NCBI RefSeq assembly: GCF_900129405.1
Contig: NZ_FQVQ01000001.1
Location: 434,001-498,000 of the forward strand
DNA: 64,000 nt
Direction: 5' to 3'
From: Flavobacterium fontis
Lineage (GTDB): Bacteria; Bacteroidota; Bacteroidia; Flavobacteriales; Flavobacteriaceae
Made by a program: the position numbers and the translations under genes. The notes under the pieces were generated by a model. The model did not search any database, was not told where the DNA came from, and saw nothing but the letters and a program-made list of their open reading frames with translations. Positions 16,197 through 25,457 of this stretch are shown piece after piece. Every line of letters begins with the position of its first letter. Positions within the stretch are counted from its first letter, which is position 1.

Positions 16197-17775
16197 ATCC
16201 AGACGGAATTTCTTTAAAAGTATCGCAACAGCATTAGTTGTTTTGCCGATGTTGCAGGCGTGCAAACAAAAGGCAAAACAATGGGTGGTTAAACTTACCG
16301 GAACAAGGCATGTGCTCGGACATCGTTTGTGGAGCAAAGATTTTCCTGCCCCCACAGCACACTTGTCGGTACCGATTGTTATTGTAGGTGGAGGTGTTAC
16401 AGGACTCAGTGCTGCACGGCAATTGCACCGTAAAGGGCACGATGATTTTTTACTCCTAGAAATGGAAGATCATGTGGGGGGAAATGCTTCAAATGGTGAA
16501 AATACCTATACAAAATATCCCCTCGGGGCGCACTATCTACCGTTACCTAATCGGGAAGACCACGAATTGATTGCGTTTTTAAAAGAGTCAAAAATTTTAA
16601 AAGAAGAGGACCAAACTGGGCTATTGAATTTTGATGAAACGCAAATTGTTTTTGCGCCCAACGAACGCATTTATTACCGGAATGCCTGGCACGAAGGATT
16701 GATTCCTAAATCGGAGTTGAGCGCTAATGATGAAGCACAATTTGCTGCTTTTTTTCAACAAATGGAGTACTACCGCTCTCAAAAAACAGCGGGGAAATAT
16801 TGGTTTGATATTCCGCTAAAAAATGTCATTTGGGTAAATGAAAATCGCGCACTCGATCAGATGACAATGCGGGAGTGGATGGAGAAACAATGGAGTTCTT
16901 CTAAATTATTTGCCTATGTAGATTACTGTTGTCGTGATGATTTTGGGTTGGGAATTGACTATGTATCTGCCTATGCAGGCATTCACTATTTTGCTGCTCG
17001 GAAAAAAAATGCCCAACCTGAATATGAAGATGGGGTACTCACATGGCCAGAGGGAAATGCTCGTTTAGTACGTCATTTTCATAGTTATGTTAAAGATAAA
17101 ACGAAAGTCAATCACATAGTGTATGAGGTGAAAATCAAAGTGGGAGGAGTTGAATTATGGGTTTTTGATGCTCAGAAGAATCAATCTTTGATCATCCATG
17201 CCCAAAAAGTCATTATGACAACTCCACAGTTTGTGAATGCCTATTTGTTTGATTCGCACAAAAAATATGCCCGCTCTTTTCATTACGCGCCTTGGTTATT
17301 AGCCACATTAGTCGTCTCTGAATTAAAGGATAATGAAACTTATCCGCTGTGTTGGGATAATGTTTTGTATGAATCCGATGGTCTAGGCTATATTTACGAT
17401 CAACATCAGCATTTGAATCAAGTTTCAACTCCCAAAGTCATTACCTATTATCACAGTTTTTCTTCCGATAACTGCAAAAGAGACCGTAGATTACTTTATC
17501 AAAAACCGGCAGAGTATTGGCAACAAAAAGTCTTTAACGAGCTCAAGAAAGCGCATCCGACAATTGAACAAGTAACAGAATCTATGACCATTCATCGGTT
17601 GGGACACGGAATGATAAGTCCGAAGCCCGGGTTTATCACAGGGCAAGCCCGACGTAATGCGGCACAAACCATGGAAAATCGTATTTATTTTGCGCACACT
17701 GATTTGTCGGGTATTTCTATTTTTGAAGAGGCTTTTCATCAAGGTATTGATGTTGTAAATCAACTTTTGTCATGA
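16171..17775 (+). CDS. FAD-dependent amine-oxidase-like protein with export signal
   Basis: A 534-residue flavoprotein. The N-terminus NKSRRNFFKSIATALVVLPMLQAC combines a twin-arginine-like SRRNFF motif with a lipobox-like LQAC, so it is probably exported folded and lipid-anchored. The FAD site is VIVGGGVTGLSAARQLHRKG near 68-87, then EMEDHVGGNA and GAHYLP; this is an NAD(P)-binding Rossmann/amine-oxidase fold. The C-terminus (RIYFAHTDLSG... EEAFHQGI) is the usual second FAD-contact region. It follows the aminopropyltransferase with overlap, so an aminated lipid, peptide or polyamine may be the substrate; that is inference. Confidence 0.82.
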   Translation: MKSGAEFNKSRRNFFKSIATALVVLPMLQACKQKAKQWVVKLTGTRHVLGHRLWSKDFPAPTAHLSVPIVIVGGGVTGLSAARQLHRKGHDDFLLLEMEDHVGGNASNGENTYTKYPLGAHYLPLPNREDHELIAFLKESKILKEEDQTGLLNFDETQIVFAPNERIYYRNAWHEGLIPKSELSANDEAQFAAFFQQMEYYRSQKTAGKYWFDIPLKNVIWVNENRALDQMTMREWMEKQWSSSKLFAYVDYCCRDDFGLGIDYVSAYAGIHYFAARKKNAQPEYEDGVLTWPEGNARLVRHFHSYVKDKTKVNHIVYEVKIKVGGVELWVFDAQKNQSLIIHAQKVIMTTPQFVNAYLFDSHKKYARSFHYAPWLLATLVVSELKDNETYPLCWDNVLYESDGLGYIYDQHQHLNQVSTPKVITYYHSFSSDNCKRDRRLLYQKPAEYWQQKVFNELKKAHPTIEQVTESMTIHRLGHGMISPKPGFITGQARRNAAQTMENRIYFAHTDLSGISIFEEAFHQGIDVVNQLLS

Positions 17776-18815
17776 GTACACCTTGGATCTATAATCAAAA
17801 AAAGGATACATTGTTTATTCTTTTACCTCCGTTCCTTATTGTAGGGGTAGTCTTGTTATGTCAACCTTTTTTTAGCCATTTAGAGGATAAATATGAGTTT
17901 GTGAACTGGTTGGTATTCATTGTTTTTATTGATGTTGCACATGTTTATGCCACCTTGTTCAAAACGTATTGGGTCTCTGGAGAAGTTGGTAAACATCGAC
18001 TCCGCTATTGGGGTATACCCTTAGGTTGTTTTGTCTTGGGCGCTGTATTGTATGCTTTGGGGAGCAAAACTTTTTGGTCGGTTCTAGCTTATTTGGCGGT
18101 TTTTCATTTTATAAGACAACAATATGGATTTATGCGGCTGTATAGTAGAACAGAGCATACGAGTTTGCTTAAACGCCGTTGGGATACCGTGATGATTTAT
18201 GCTGTAACAGGATTACCAATGCTCTATTGGTTTATCACCCCCGACCGAAATTATACTTGGTTTACTCCAGATGATTTTTGGCGACTTTCTTTACCAAACG
18301 CAAAACCGTATTGGTATGTTTTGTATATACTTTTTTGGCTAGTCCACATTACAATCACGTTTAAAGAATATCAAAAATTTAACCAAATCAATTGGCCAAA
18401 GCAAATGATCATAGTGGGAACAGCCATTTCGTGGTTTACTGGGATTGTTTACTTAAATAGCGACTGGGCCTTTACTGCGATTAATGTTGTGTCGCATGGA
18501 GTTCCTTATATGGCCTTGGTTTACTTTAATGAAATCAAGAGCAAGCCCAACGAATTGATTATCGGACAGATACCAAAACAAGCTATTGGCGTTATCACTT
18601 TTGTAATTATTGTATGTGGTTTCGCTTTTTGCGAGGAATGGCTTTGGGAAGTTATGGTATGGAAAGAACATTTTACATTTTCAGATTTAGCGACTTTAAA
18701 CTGGACTGCCCTATGGGTACCTTTGTTAACAGTACCTCAATTCACACATTACATTTTGGACGGAATCATCTGGAAACAAAAAAAGCGAGCAGAAAATTCG
18801 GCTCGCTCAACATAA
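17772..18815 (+). CDS. Polytopic membrane protein, last gene of the aminopropyltransferase operon
   Basis: A 347-residue protein with eight or more hydrophobic helices. Conserved-looking polar residues sit within the helices (VFIDVAHVYATLFKTYW, AVFHFIRQQYGFMRLYSR, VVSHGVPYMALVYFNE, VPQFTHYILDGIIWK); the repeated histidines could bind a metal or cofactor. It overlaps the FAD oxidoreductase by 4 bp (ATGA). I do not recognise the family; membrane desaturase- or oxidase-like chemistry would fit the histidine pattern but is unproven. Confidence 0.75.
   Translation: MSTPWIYNQKKDTLFILLPPFLIVGVVLLCQPFFSHLEDKYEFVNWLVFIVFIDVAHVYATLFKTYWVSGEVGKHRLRYWGIPLGCFVLGAVLYALGSKTFWSVLAYLAVFHFIRQQYGFMRLYSRTEHTSLLKRRWDTVMIYAVTGLPMLYWFITPDRNYTWFTPDDFWRLSLPNAKPYWYVLYILFWLVHITITFKEYQKFNQINWPKQMIIVGTAISWFTGIVYLNSDWAFTAINVVSHGVPYMALVYFNEIKSKPNELIIGQIPKQAIGVITFVIIVCGFAFCEEWLWEVMVWKEHFTFSDLATLNWTALWVPLLTVPQFTHYILDGIIWKQKKRAENSARST
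18778..18807 (-). terminator. Terminator of the DUF3050 gene
   Basis: AGCGAGC at 18784-18790 pairs with GCTCGCT at 18801-18807. On the minus strand the hairpin is followed by a run of seven T residues (A-run at 18778-18784 on the plus strand). It is encoded inside the last codons of the convergent membrane-protein gene. Confidence 0.65.
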
Positions 18816-18828
18816 CTAAGTTGTATTT

Positions 18829-19611
18829 TTACACCAATTCCTCGCGAGTGACAACCATCTCTTCAATCGCATCCCATAAACCAAGGCGTTTTTCCAAAGC
18901 TTGTTGGGAAACTTCGAGCACTTCATTCCATTTGGTTGCGCTGTCTCCACAAAGTTCTGTAATCATTTGCATCGCCATCGGACCGTGCTCATCGCCATCC
19001 AATTCGATATGACGTTCAAAGTAGTAAATTAGCTTTGACAAATCGGTTTGTGGGAAATTTTGCTGGAAGTTCTTTAAAATCTCAGTGAACATCGTCGGAA
19101 TCAAATCTTCTCTCCCAAAAGTAAAAGCAGCTGCAATTTTATGCGCCTTCCCTTCTTCAATGACCCGAAAGGTGAAGTCTAAAAATGCGCGTACCTTCGG
19201 ATGCACTTCCGCATGTTTGATGGAAACAAATATGTTTTGCGTTTTTTGAATATCCTCCAAAAAGCGTTGAACCGCCAGCGTATTGGCTCCGCATTGGTTC
19301 ATGGCGTCCAAGTACATCTCAAAATGACTTTGGCGTTTTCCATCCATCGCAAGGTCTGTTTCTTCCGCCACAACAATTTCATTAATCAAATAGCGTACTT
19401 CAGGATTTCCAACCGGTAACCATGGCGTCGTGGTACAGGTGAGTTGCTGTTGTAACGCTTTTAACAACGACATAAAATCCCAAACCGCATAGACATGGTG
19501 TTCTAGGAAACAGTGTAAATCGTCAAGGGTTCGAATTTTATCGTAAAGCGGATGCTGTAGCAATTGGTCTTTCAACGGTTGAAGAGCGCCGTTTATGTCT
19601 GAAATTTGCAT
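18829..19611 (-). CDS. DUF3050 protein, heme-oxygenase-like (HDO) fold
   Basis: A 260-residue all-alpha protein with the DUF3050 features. The N-terminal segment is HPLYDKIRTLDDLHCFLEHHVYAVWDFM, and acidic/histidine helices VVAEETDL... SHFEMYLDAM and YYFERHIELDGDEHG look like the diiron ligands of heme-oxygenase-like oxidases. The family is common in Bacteroidota; the reaction is unknown. It is convergent to the aminopropyltransferase operon, with its terminator inside that operon's last gene. Confidence 0.83.
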   Translation of the reverse strand: MQISDINGALQPLKDQLLQHPLYDKIRTLDDLHCFLEHHVYAVWDFMSLLKALQQQLTCTTTPWLPVGNPEVRYLINEIVVAEETDLAMDGKRQSHFEMYLDAMNQCGANTLAVQRFLEDIQKTQNIFVSIKHAEVHPKVRAFLDFTFRVIEEGKAHKIAAAFTFGREDLIPTMFTEILKNFQQNFPQTDLSKLIYYFERHIELDGDEHGPMAMQMITELCGDSATKWNEVLEVSQQALEKRLGLWDAIEEMVVTREELV

Positions 19612-19838
19612 AGTATTTTTTTGTAAAAATAAAAATGCTTCTCAAATACAAGAAGTATTTTATATCAATTTTATTTATTGTTTGATTTTTTTTGAAAGGT
19701 TATTCCAACTCTACTGAGACTCTTTCTCAAGCGGGAGTGTAAATAAAGAATTTGCTCTAGACACCAGATGTTAATTTTGATATAAAACACGACATTGTTC
19801 GTTCTTAATTGTATTTTTAACCAACTAAACTTACGAAT

Positions 19839-22364
19839 ATGTATAACCAATCTTTAAAAGTTTTTGTACTGCTTTTACTTTTTTTAAGTACAGAGATTAT
19901 CGCTCAGAAAAAAGATAAAAATACAGCGCCACCTGCACAAGAAGCCAAGAAACCCGAGGGTAAGAAAGAGCCAAAACCCTACAAAAAAGTAATCGATTCA
20001 ACGGCCATCACTCAAAAAGGCTTGATCGATGTACACAAGGTTGCAGATAAATACTTGTTTGAAATTCCAAATTCCCTTATCGGAAAAGAAATTATGACCA
20101 CCACACGGTATTCCAAAACACCCGCTGGAGGTGGAATTTTTGGTGGGGAAGAAGTAAATCGACAGGTCGTTCGTTTTGAAAAAGGGTTAAACAACACCAT
20201 CATTTTGCGTTCCATCACCTATGTGATCATGGCCAAAGAGGAAGACAAACCCATCACCCAATCGGTGCGAAACTCCAGCGCCGATCCTATTATTGGGATT
20301 TATGACATTTTAGCCTACAAAAAAGACGAAGCCGGCAAAGAAAATGTGGCCAGTGTAATTGACATGACTCCCACTTTTGAAGCCGATGTGCAAACCTTTT
20401 CCTTGGACCCGATCAAAAAGCAATTGTTAAGCATCCAAGCGTTTCAAAAAGATAAATCGTTCATTCAATATGTAAAAAGTTTCCCTATTAATACAGAAAT
20501 CAGAACGACGAAAACATTTACCACGGTAGCACCTCAAATCTCCAGAACACCCGCACCTAAAATTGGCGTTGATTTACCTGCAGGTTTAGATGCTGGGGTA
20601 GTAACTATGGAATTGAATACTTCTTTTATTTTATTGCCCGAAAAGCCCATGCGCAAGCGTACTTTTGATAAACGGGTAGGGTATTTTGCCAACCGATACA
20701 GTGTTTTTGAAGAAGAATCGCATAAAGCCGATACCGATATTTTTGCGGTTCGCTGGCGTTTGGAACCAAAAAATGAAGAAGACGCTCAAAAACAAAAACG
20801 AGGTGAGTTGATCGAACCCCTTAAGCCGATTGTTTATTATATCGACCCGGCAACACCTGATAAGTGGAAACCCTTCATTAAACAAGGAATTGACGATTGG
20901 CAAGTAGCCTTTGAAGGCGCAGGGTGGAAAAACGCTATTCGCGGCGAATATTGGCCTGAAAACGATCCGACCATGAGTTTGGAAGACGCCCGATTTTCGG
21001 TGTTGCGCTACTTTGCTGCCGATATCCAAAATGCCTACGGTCCGAACGTGCACGACCCGAGAACAGGGGAAATTATGGAAAGTCACATCGGTTGGTACCA
21101 TAATATTATGAGTTTGTTGCGCGATTGGTATCTCATTCAAACCGCGGCAGTCGATCCCAAAGCAAGAAATAAAAAATTTGACGATCAGTTAATGGGTGAA
21201 CTCATTCGTTTTGTAGCCGCTCACGAAGTAGGCCATACCCTTGGTTTACGACATAATATGGGAGCAAGTAATGCTACACCGGTGGAAATGTTGAGAAATC
21301 CCGAATACCAAAAGAAAAACGGTCACACCTCTTCCATTATGGATTATGCCCGATTTAATTATGTGGCGCAACCCGGCGATGGGGTCACCGATCTATTCCC
21401 GCGTATAGGCGATTATGATAAATGGGCCATCAAATGGGGATATTCCTATTTTGCAGATGCGAAATCGGAAGAGGAGGAGAAAGCCTTGCTCAACGAAATG
21501 ACCAAAGAAGCCTACAAAAATCGCCGTCTTTGGTTTGGTACCGAAAGTAGTCCTTTTGATCCGCGTTATCAAACAGAAGATTTAGGCGATAATGCAATGA
21601 AAGCCTCCGAATATGGGATTAAAAATTTAAAATACATTTTACCCAACCTTATCGAATGGAGTAAAGAAAAGGGCGAAGATTATTCGGAACTAGAAGACAT
21701 GTACACCGCTTTGGTGGGTCAGTTTAGACGCTATATGGGTCATGTGACGAAAAATGTGGGCGGAATTTATGAGACCCCAAAAACCTATGACATGCAAGGC
21801 AACGAATACGAAACGGTGCCGTCAAGCATTCAAAATGAAGCGGTAGACTTTTTGAATAAGCAATTGTTTAAAACACCTACTTGGTTGTTGGATCAAAATA
21901 TCTTGGCAAAAATTTATCCCGATAAAGGAGTCGAACTCATGCGTGGAATACAAGAAGGTACGCTCTCCAGTTTAATGTCGTTGGATCGAATGGCCCGTTT
22001 GATGGAAACCGCTTCGTTAGGAAAAGATAATTACTCGGTAGACGAATTGATGAGCGATTTGAAAAACGGAATTTTCTCGGAACTTAAATCCAATACCCCG
22101 ATTGATGTGTACCGAAGAAATTTGCAAAAAGCGTTTGTTTCAAAACTGATTGATGCGATCAAATTGGATAAAAGTGCGGTGGCCAATTTTAACGGAAGAC
22201 GCATCGTTATGGTCGACACCGATTTGCCCTCGATTGCACGCGGTCATTTAATAGAACTGAAAAATCAATTGAAAGTGGCCAATACTACGACAACCGATCG
22301 TTTAAGCAAATTTCATATCGCTGATTTAATCGCCAGAATTGATCAAGCGCTGAATCCAAAGTAA
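19839..22364 (+). CDS. Large secreted zinc-dependent metalloprotease (DUF5117/DUF5118 type)
   Basis: An 841-residue exported protein with a signal peptide at about 1-22 (ending IIAQ), a lysine/proline-rich linker, and then a long beta-rich region. The zinc site is HEVGHTLGLRH (HExxHxxGxxH) at about residue 462, with a Met-turn-like SIMDYARFNY about 40 residues later, so it is a metzincin. The domain order matches the Bacteroidota proteins annotated as zinc-dependent metalloprotease with DUF5117 and DUF5118. No T9SS tail is visible; it may stay in the periplasm. It is monocistronic, with a bidirectional terminator after it. Confidence 0.88.
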   Translation: MYNQSLKVFVLLLLFLSTEIIAQKKDKNTAPPAQEAKKPEGKKEPKPYKKVIDSTAITQKGLIDVHKVADKYLFEIPNSLIGKEIMTTTRYSKTPAGGGIFGGEEVNRQVVRFEKGLNNTIILRSITYVIMAKEEDKPITQSVRNSSADPIIGIYDILAYKKDEAGKENVASVIDMTPTFEADVQTFSLDPIKKQLLSIQAFQKDKSFIQYVKSFPINTEIRTTKTFTTVAPQISRTPAPKIGVDLPAGLDAGVVTMELNTSFILLPEKPMRKRTFDKRVGYFANRYSVFEEESHKADTDIFAVRWRLEPKNEEDAQKQKRGELIEPLKPIVYYIDPATPDKWKPFIKQGIDDWQVAFEGAGWKNAIRGEYWPENDPTMSLEDARFSVLRYFAADIQNAYGPNVHDPRTGEIMESHIGWYHNIMSLLRDWYLIQTAAVDPKARNKKFDDQLMGELIRFVAAHEVGHTLGLRHNMGASNATPVEMLRNPEYQKKNGHTSSIMDYARFNYVAQPGDGVTDLFPRIGDYDKWAIKWGYSYFADAKSEEEEKALLNEMTKEAYKNRRLWFGTESSPFDPRYQTEDLGDNAMKASEYGIKNLKYILPNLIEWSKEKGEDYSELEDMYTALVGQFRRYMGHVTKNVGGIYETPKTYDMQGNEYETVPSSIQNEAVDFLNKQLFKTPTWLLDQNILAKIYPDKGVELMRGIQEGTLSSLMSLDRMARLMETASLGKDNYSVDELMSDLKNGIFSELKSNTPIDVYRRNLQKAFVSKLIDAIKLDKSAVANFNGRRIVMVDTDLPSIARGHLIELKNQLKVANTTTTDRLSKFHIADLIARIDQALNPK

Positions 22365-22386
22365 AATCTCATGTAATGCCAAAAAA

Positions 22387-22415
22387 AATGCTTCACAACT
22401 CGTGAAGCATTTTTT
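22387..22415. terminator. Bidirectional terminator between metalloprotease and acyl-CoA dehydrogenase genes
   Basis: AATGCTTCAC at 22387-22396 pairs perfectly with GTGAAGCATT at 22402-22411 around a 5-nt loop. A T-run follows on the plus strand and an A-run precedes it, so it can serve both convergent genes. Confidence 0.85.
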
Positions 22416-22433
22416 GTATAAAAGGAAGTTATT

Positions 22434-23612
22434 TTATTTGAATGCTGGGATTCCCGTAATATCAGCCCCTGTGATTAACAAGTGGATATCATGCGTTCCC
22501 TCATAGGTAATCACCGATTCCAAGTTCATGCTGTGACGCATAATCGAGTATTCTCCCGTGATTCCCATACCGCCTAATATCTGACGGGCCTCACGCGCAA
22601 TGTTGATCGCCATATCCACGTTGTTGCGTTTTGCCATCGAAATTTGAGCAGTAGTCGCTTTTCCTTCGTTTCTCAAAACACCCAAACGCCAGGTCAATAA
22701 TTGGGCTTTGGTGATTTCGGTAATCATTTCGGCCAATTTTTTCTGTTGCAATTGATAGGCTGCAATCGGTTTGTCAAATTGGATGCGCTCTTTCGCATAA
22801 CGTAAAGCGGTGTCATAACAGTCCATCGCAGCGCCAATCGCTCCCCAAGCAATTCCATAACGTGCCGAATCCAAGCAGCCTAGCGGCGCACCCAATCCGG
22901 ATTTGTTGGGTAATAAATTTTCTTTAGGAACCTTTACATTGTCGAAAATCAATTCTCCCGTAGCCGAAGCGCGTAACGACCATTTGTTGTGCGTTTCGGG
23001 CGTAGAAAACCCTTCCATGCCGCGTTCTACGATTAATCCGTGAATACGACCTTCTTCGTTTTTGGCCCAAACCACAGCGATATCCGCAAACGGAGCATTT
23101 GAAATCCACATTTTGGCACCGTTCAACAAATAATGGTCGCCCATGTCTTTAAAGTTGGTAACCATACCCCCGGGATTCGACCCAAAGTCGGGTTCGGTCA
23201 AGCCAAAACAACCCATCATTTCACCCGTTGCCAATTTGGGAAGGTACTTCATGCGCTGTGCTTCGTTACCATATTTCCAAATCGGATACATCACCAAAGA
23301 CGATTGCACCGATGAGGTTGAACGCACCCCAGAGTCGCCGCGCTCAATCTCTTGCATGATCAAGCCGTATGAAATTTGATCCAATCCTGCACCACCATAT
23401 TCGACAGGAATATAAGGGCCAAAACCACCAATTTCTCCCAAACCTTTGATAATTTGTGTTGGGAATTCAGCACGCTGGGCATAATCCTCAATGATCGGAG
23501 AAACTTCGCGTTTCACCCAAGCACGAGCCGCTTCACGTACCAATTTATGTTCGTCTGTCAATAAATCATCCAACAAATAATAGTCGGGAGCTTGAAATAA
23601 GTCTGGTTTCAT
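22434..23612 (-). CDS. Acyl-CoA dehydrogenase, glutaryl-CoA dehydrogenase-like
   Basis: A 392-residue FAD enzyme. Typical acyl-CoA dehydrogenase blocks are present: CFGLTEPDFGSNPGGM (FAD/substrate loop), KMWISNAPFADI, and SARYGIAWGAIGAAMDCYD, a glutaryl-CoA dehydrogenase-like helix. The C-terminal TYEGTHDIHLLITG contains the catalytic Glu. Glutaryl-CoA dehydrogenase oxidises and decarboxylates glutaryl-CoA to crotonyl-CoA in lysine and tryptophan breakdown. The overall pattern fits this subfamily better than straight-chain enzymes, but substrate use is inferred. Confidence 0.87.
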   Translation of the reverse strand: MKPDLFQAPDYYLLDDLLTDEHKLVREAARAWVKREVSPIIEDYAQRAEFPTQIIKGLGEIGGFGPYIPVEYGGAGLDQISYGLIMQEIERGDSGVRSTSSVQSSLVMYPIWKYGNEAQRMKYLPKLATGEMMGCFGLTEPDFGSNPGGMVTNFKDMGDHYLLNGAKMWISNAPFADIAVVWAKNEEGRIHGLIVERGMEGFSTPETHNKWSLRASATGELIFDNVKVPKENLLPNKSGLGAPLGCLDSARYGIAWGAIGAAMDCYDTALRYAKERIQFDKPIAAYQLQQKKLAEMITEITKAQLLTWRLGVLRNEGKATTAQISMAKRNNVDMAINIAREARQILGGMGITGEYSIMRHSMNLESVITYEGTHDIHLLITGADITGIPAFK

Positions 23613-23759
23613 GTGTTTGTTTGTTGTTAACGGATTTACCGTCGGATTGTTACTTTACGAAAACGTTTGCAAATTTAACAAAACCCCTTTCAGAATAAAA
23701 CGAACAGTTGTTATTTTTTGAAGCTTTTTCCTGCTATCCGCTGTACTTGCCTTCCGGTG

Positions 23760-23829
23760 AAGGGAGGTCTCCCACCTTGCGTCGGGAGGATGCCGCTCCT
23801 ACCAGCCTGCCGGCAGGCAGGTCAGGATG
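23760..23829. repeat. GC-rich intergenic palindromic repeat
   Basis: Downstream of the carboxypeptidase-regulatory-like gene there is a GC-rich stretch containing a 12-bp perfect palindrome (CCTGCCGGCAGG) extended by CAGG. It resembles the patch at 3380-3422 and may be a member of a dispersed intergenic repeat family. Confidence 0.4.
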
Positions 23830-24561
23830 CTAGGGCTTGGGTGCTACAAGGGTGGTTTGGACTTGAAACGCCTTCTTTTTTTGGAGAAAAAATTCCGTCA
23901 ATTCTAAACCATTCTCCCGTGCCAACAGGGTTTGAAGCTGGGGATCTTCCATACAAAATTTTAAAAATGGCGCTTTTTCTTCGGGCTTTAAGCGTAAAGT
24001 TGTCGTCCAGTAATCTTCTGTAAAATGACGATCTATAAATTGGTCGAGGGTTTCGGCATTGGCTGTAGGTTCCTCTTTTTTCTTTTTAAAAAGTTTCCCA
24101 ATTCCTTTAAACAAGGATACAAAATTTACTCCATAAGGCATGGATCCGTCATACACTCCCGTATACGAGCGTAATTCTTCTTTTTTTAGCTCCGCCAACC
24201 GTTGCTCGCCCGGGCTGACACTTACTTTAACATTGCTCAGATTGTCGACAGCTACCTCATCCAATTGAATCGCTTTGGGAGTAAGTTCAATATCGTAGAG
24301 CCAAACGGTTTCACTCACAATAGTGATTTTTTTTATTTCAAAATCAGGGTGTACAATGTAAAGTACATCATTTAAGGCCACGTCAATAGAAAAGGAACCA
24401 TCGGGCGCTGACGTGACATGTTTTTGTGTTCGGGAATTGGCAATATCGGCTTTTGCAATCCACATTTCTTGCGAGCGCAAAGTGCCCTGTATGCGAAAAC
24501 TCTGACCCACAGCATCGGTGAAAGCAAAGAGAAGGAAAAAGAAACCGAGAGCCGTTTTCAT
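23830..24561 (-). CDS. Exported protein with carboxypeptidase-regulatory-like domain
   Basis: A 243-residue protein from the ATG at 24561. The signal peptide is MKTALGFFFLLFAFTDAVGQ. A carboxypeptidase-regulatory-like beta sandwich follows (FRIQGTLRSQEMWIAKADIAN... DGSFSIDV), then a charged, helical C-terminal half with a KKKKEE patch. The fold is common in Bacteroidota outer-membrane and periplasmic proteins; the specific role is unknown. A longer in-frame start at 24615 would place charged residues before the signal peptide and is rejected. Confidence 0.75.
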   Translation of the reverse strand: MKTALGFFFLLFAFTDAVGQSFRIQGTLRSQEMWIAKADIANSRTQKHVTSAPDGSFSIDVALNDVLYIVHPDFEIKKITIVSETVWLYDIELTPKAIQLDEVAVDNLSNVKVSVSPGEQRLAELKKEELRSYTGVYDGSMPYGVNFVSLFKGIGKLFKKKKEEPTANAETLDQFIDRHFTEDYWTTTLRLKPEEKAPFLKFCMEDPQLQTLLARENGLELTEFFLQKKKAFQVQTTLVAPKP

Positions 24562-24650
24562 AGGAGAAAAGTTAGTGTAACGAAGGTACAAATTCCCAAA
24601 GCGCTCCTGTTCCAAAATTTTGTTAATTCTAGGGATTGTATGCGATCATC

Positions 24651-25361
24651 TTATTTTTTATCCAAATAAAAGTCGTTGGTAAGAGCGCGATAGGCTTCGG
24701 TATAGCAGTGGCGTTCAAGTTCGATAACCATCCTGTCGGTAGTCAGGGAGCGTTGTTCTCGTGAAAAGGCAAGAAGGCTGCGCTTTACGGGGCTAGTGGG
24801 CGTGCCTTGTACGTGGGTAATTTTAAAAGGATACAATTCGTTCTCACGAGCCAAATCAATAATTCGTTCCTCTTCTTTGGCGGGAATGATAAGCGCAAGC
24901 ACTCCAATCTCCGAAAGCAGAATACCCGCAGCTTCCAGGATATCTTCAAAAGGCAACGATTGATTTTGACGGGCACGATCGCGGTGTTCACTGCCCGACG
25001 AAACGGTTTCTGTATAAAAAGGTGGATTGGAAACGATCAAATCATATACTTCGTCTTGCAATTCCTCCATAAAATCGTCCAGCGAGGCATGAAAGCAAAA
25101 GAGACGGTCGTTCCAAGGGGAGTTCTCAAAATTTTCAACGGCTTGTTCAAAAGCATCGGCATCGATTTCAAGCGCGTCAAGGTGTTCGGCTGCGCTTCGT
25201 TGGGCAAGCATCAAAGCGATGAGTCCGGTACCTGTTCCAATATCCAAAATCGAAAACGGATGATGGTCCAAAGGCGTCCAAGCACCCAAGAGCACCCCAT
25301 CGGTACCTACTTTCATGGCACAACGGTCTTGCTCAATGGTGAATTGTTTAAATTGAAACAT
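24651..25361 (-). CDS. tRNA1(Val) (adenine(37)-N6)-methyltransferase (TrmN6/YfiC)
   Basis: A 236-residue class I methyltransferase from the ATG at 25361 (MFQFKQFTIEQDRCAMKVGT). It has the AdoMet motif ILDIGTGTGLIALMLAQR and the N6-adenine catalytic motif SNPPFY. The KVGTDGVLLGAW segment near the N-terminus is diagnostic of the TrmN6/YfiC family, which methylates A37 of tRNA1(Val). Fifteen extra upstream residues in frame do not look conserved. It is in line with rpsP and rimM on the same strand, separated from rimM by the four-helix-bundle cassette. Confidence 0.85.
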   Translation of the reverse strand: MFQFKQFTIEQDRCAMKVGTDGVLLGAWTPLDHHPFSILDIGTGTGLIALMLAQRSAAEHLDALEIDADAFEQAVENFENSPWNDRLFCFHASLDDFMEELQDEVYDLIVSNPPFYTETVSSGSEHRDRARQNQSLPFEDILEAAGILLSEIGVLALIIPAKEEERIIDLARENELYPFKITHVQGTPTSPVKRSLLAFSREQRSLTTDRMVIELERHCYTEAYRALTNDFYLDKK

Positions 25362-25380
25362 AGGGGTAAAATCTAAGTGG

Positions 25381-25413
25381 GGAAATTCCAATCTGTAAAA
25401 TTCCAAATTCCAA
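25381..25413 (+). repeat. Left inverted repeat of the four-helix-bundle cassette
   Basis: GGAAATTCCAATCTG at the left, continuing with further AAATTCCAA units, is an imperfect inverted copy of 25868-25899. The pair flanks the four-helix-bundle gene. Confidence 0.5.
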
Positions 25414-25457
25414 AAAATCCCGAAATTCCAAAATTGGGGAAATTATGATGGGCAAAA

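Noticed and set aside
16155-16355. Minus-strand frame antisense to the start of the FAD oxidoreductase gene, considered as a gene of its own
   Set aside because: It runs opposite to an uninterrupted operon and has no family match by eye.
20631-21140. Long minus-strand frame inside the zinc metalloprotease gene
   Set aside because: It is the antisense of a well-supported protease domain and has no recognisable motif.
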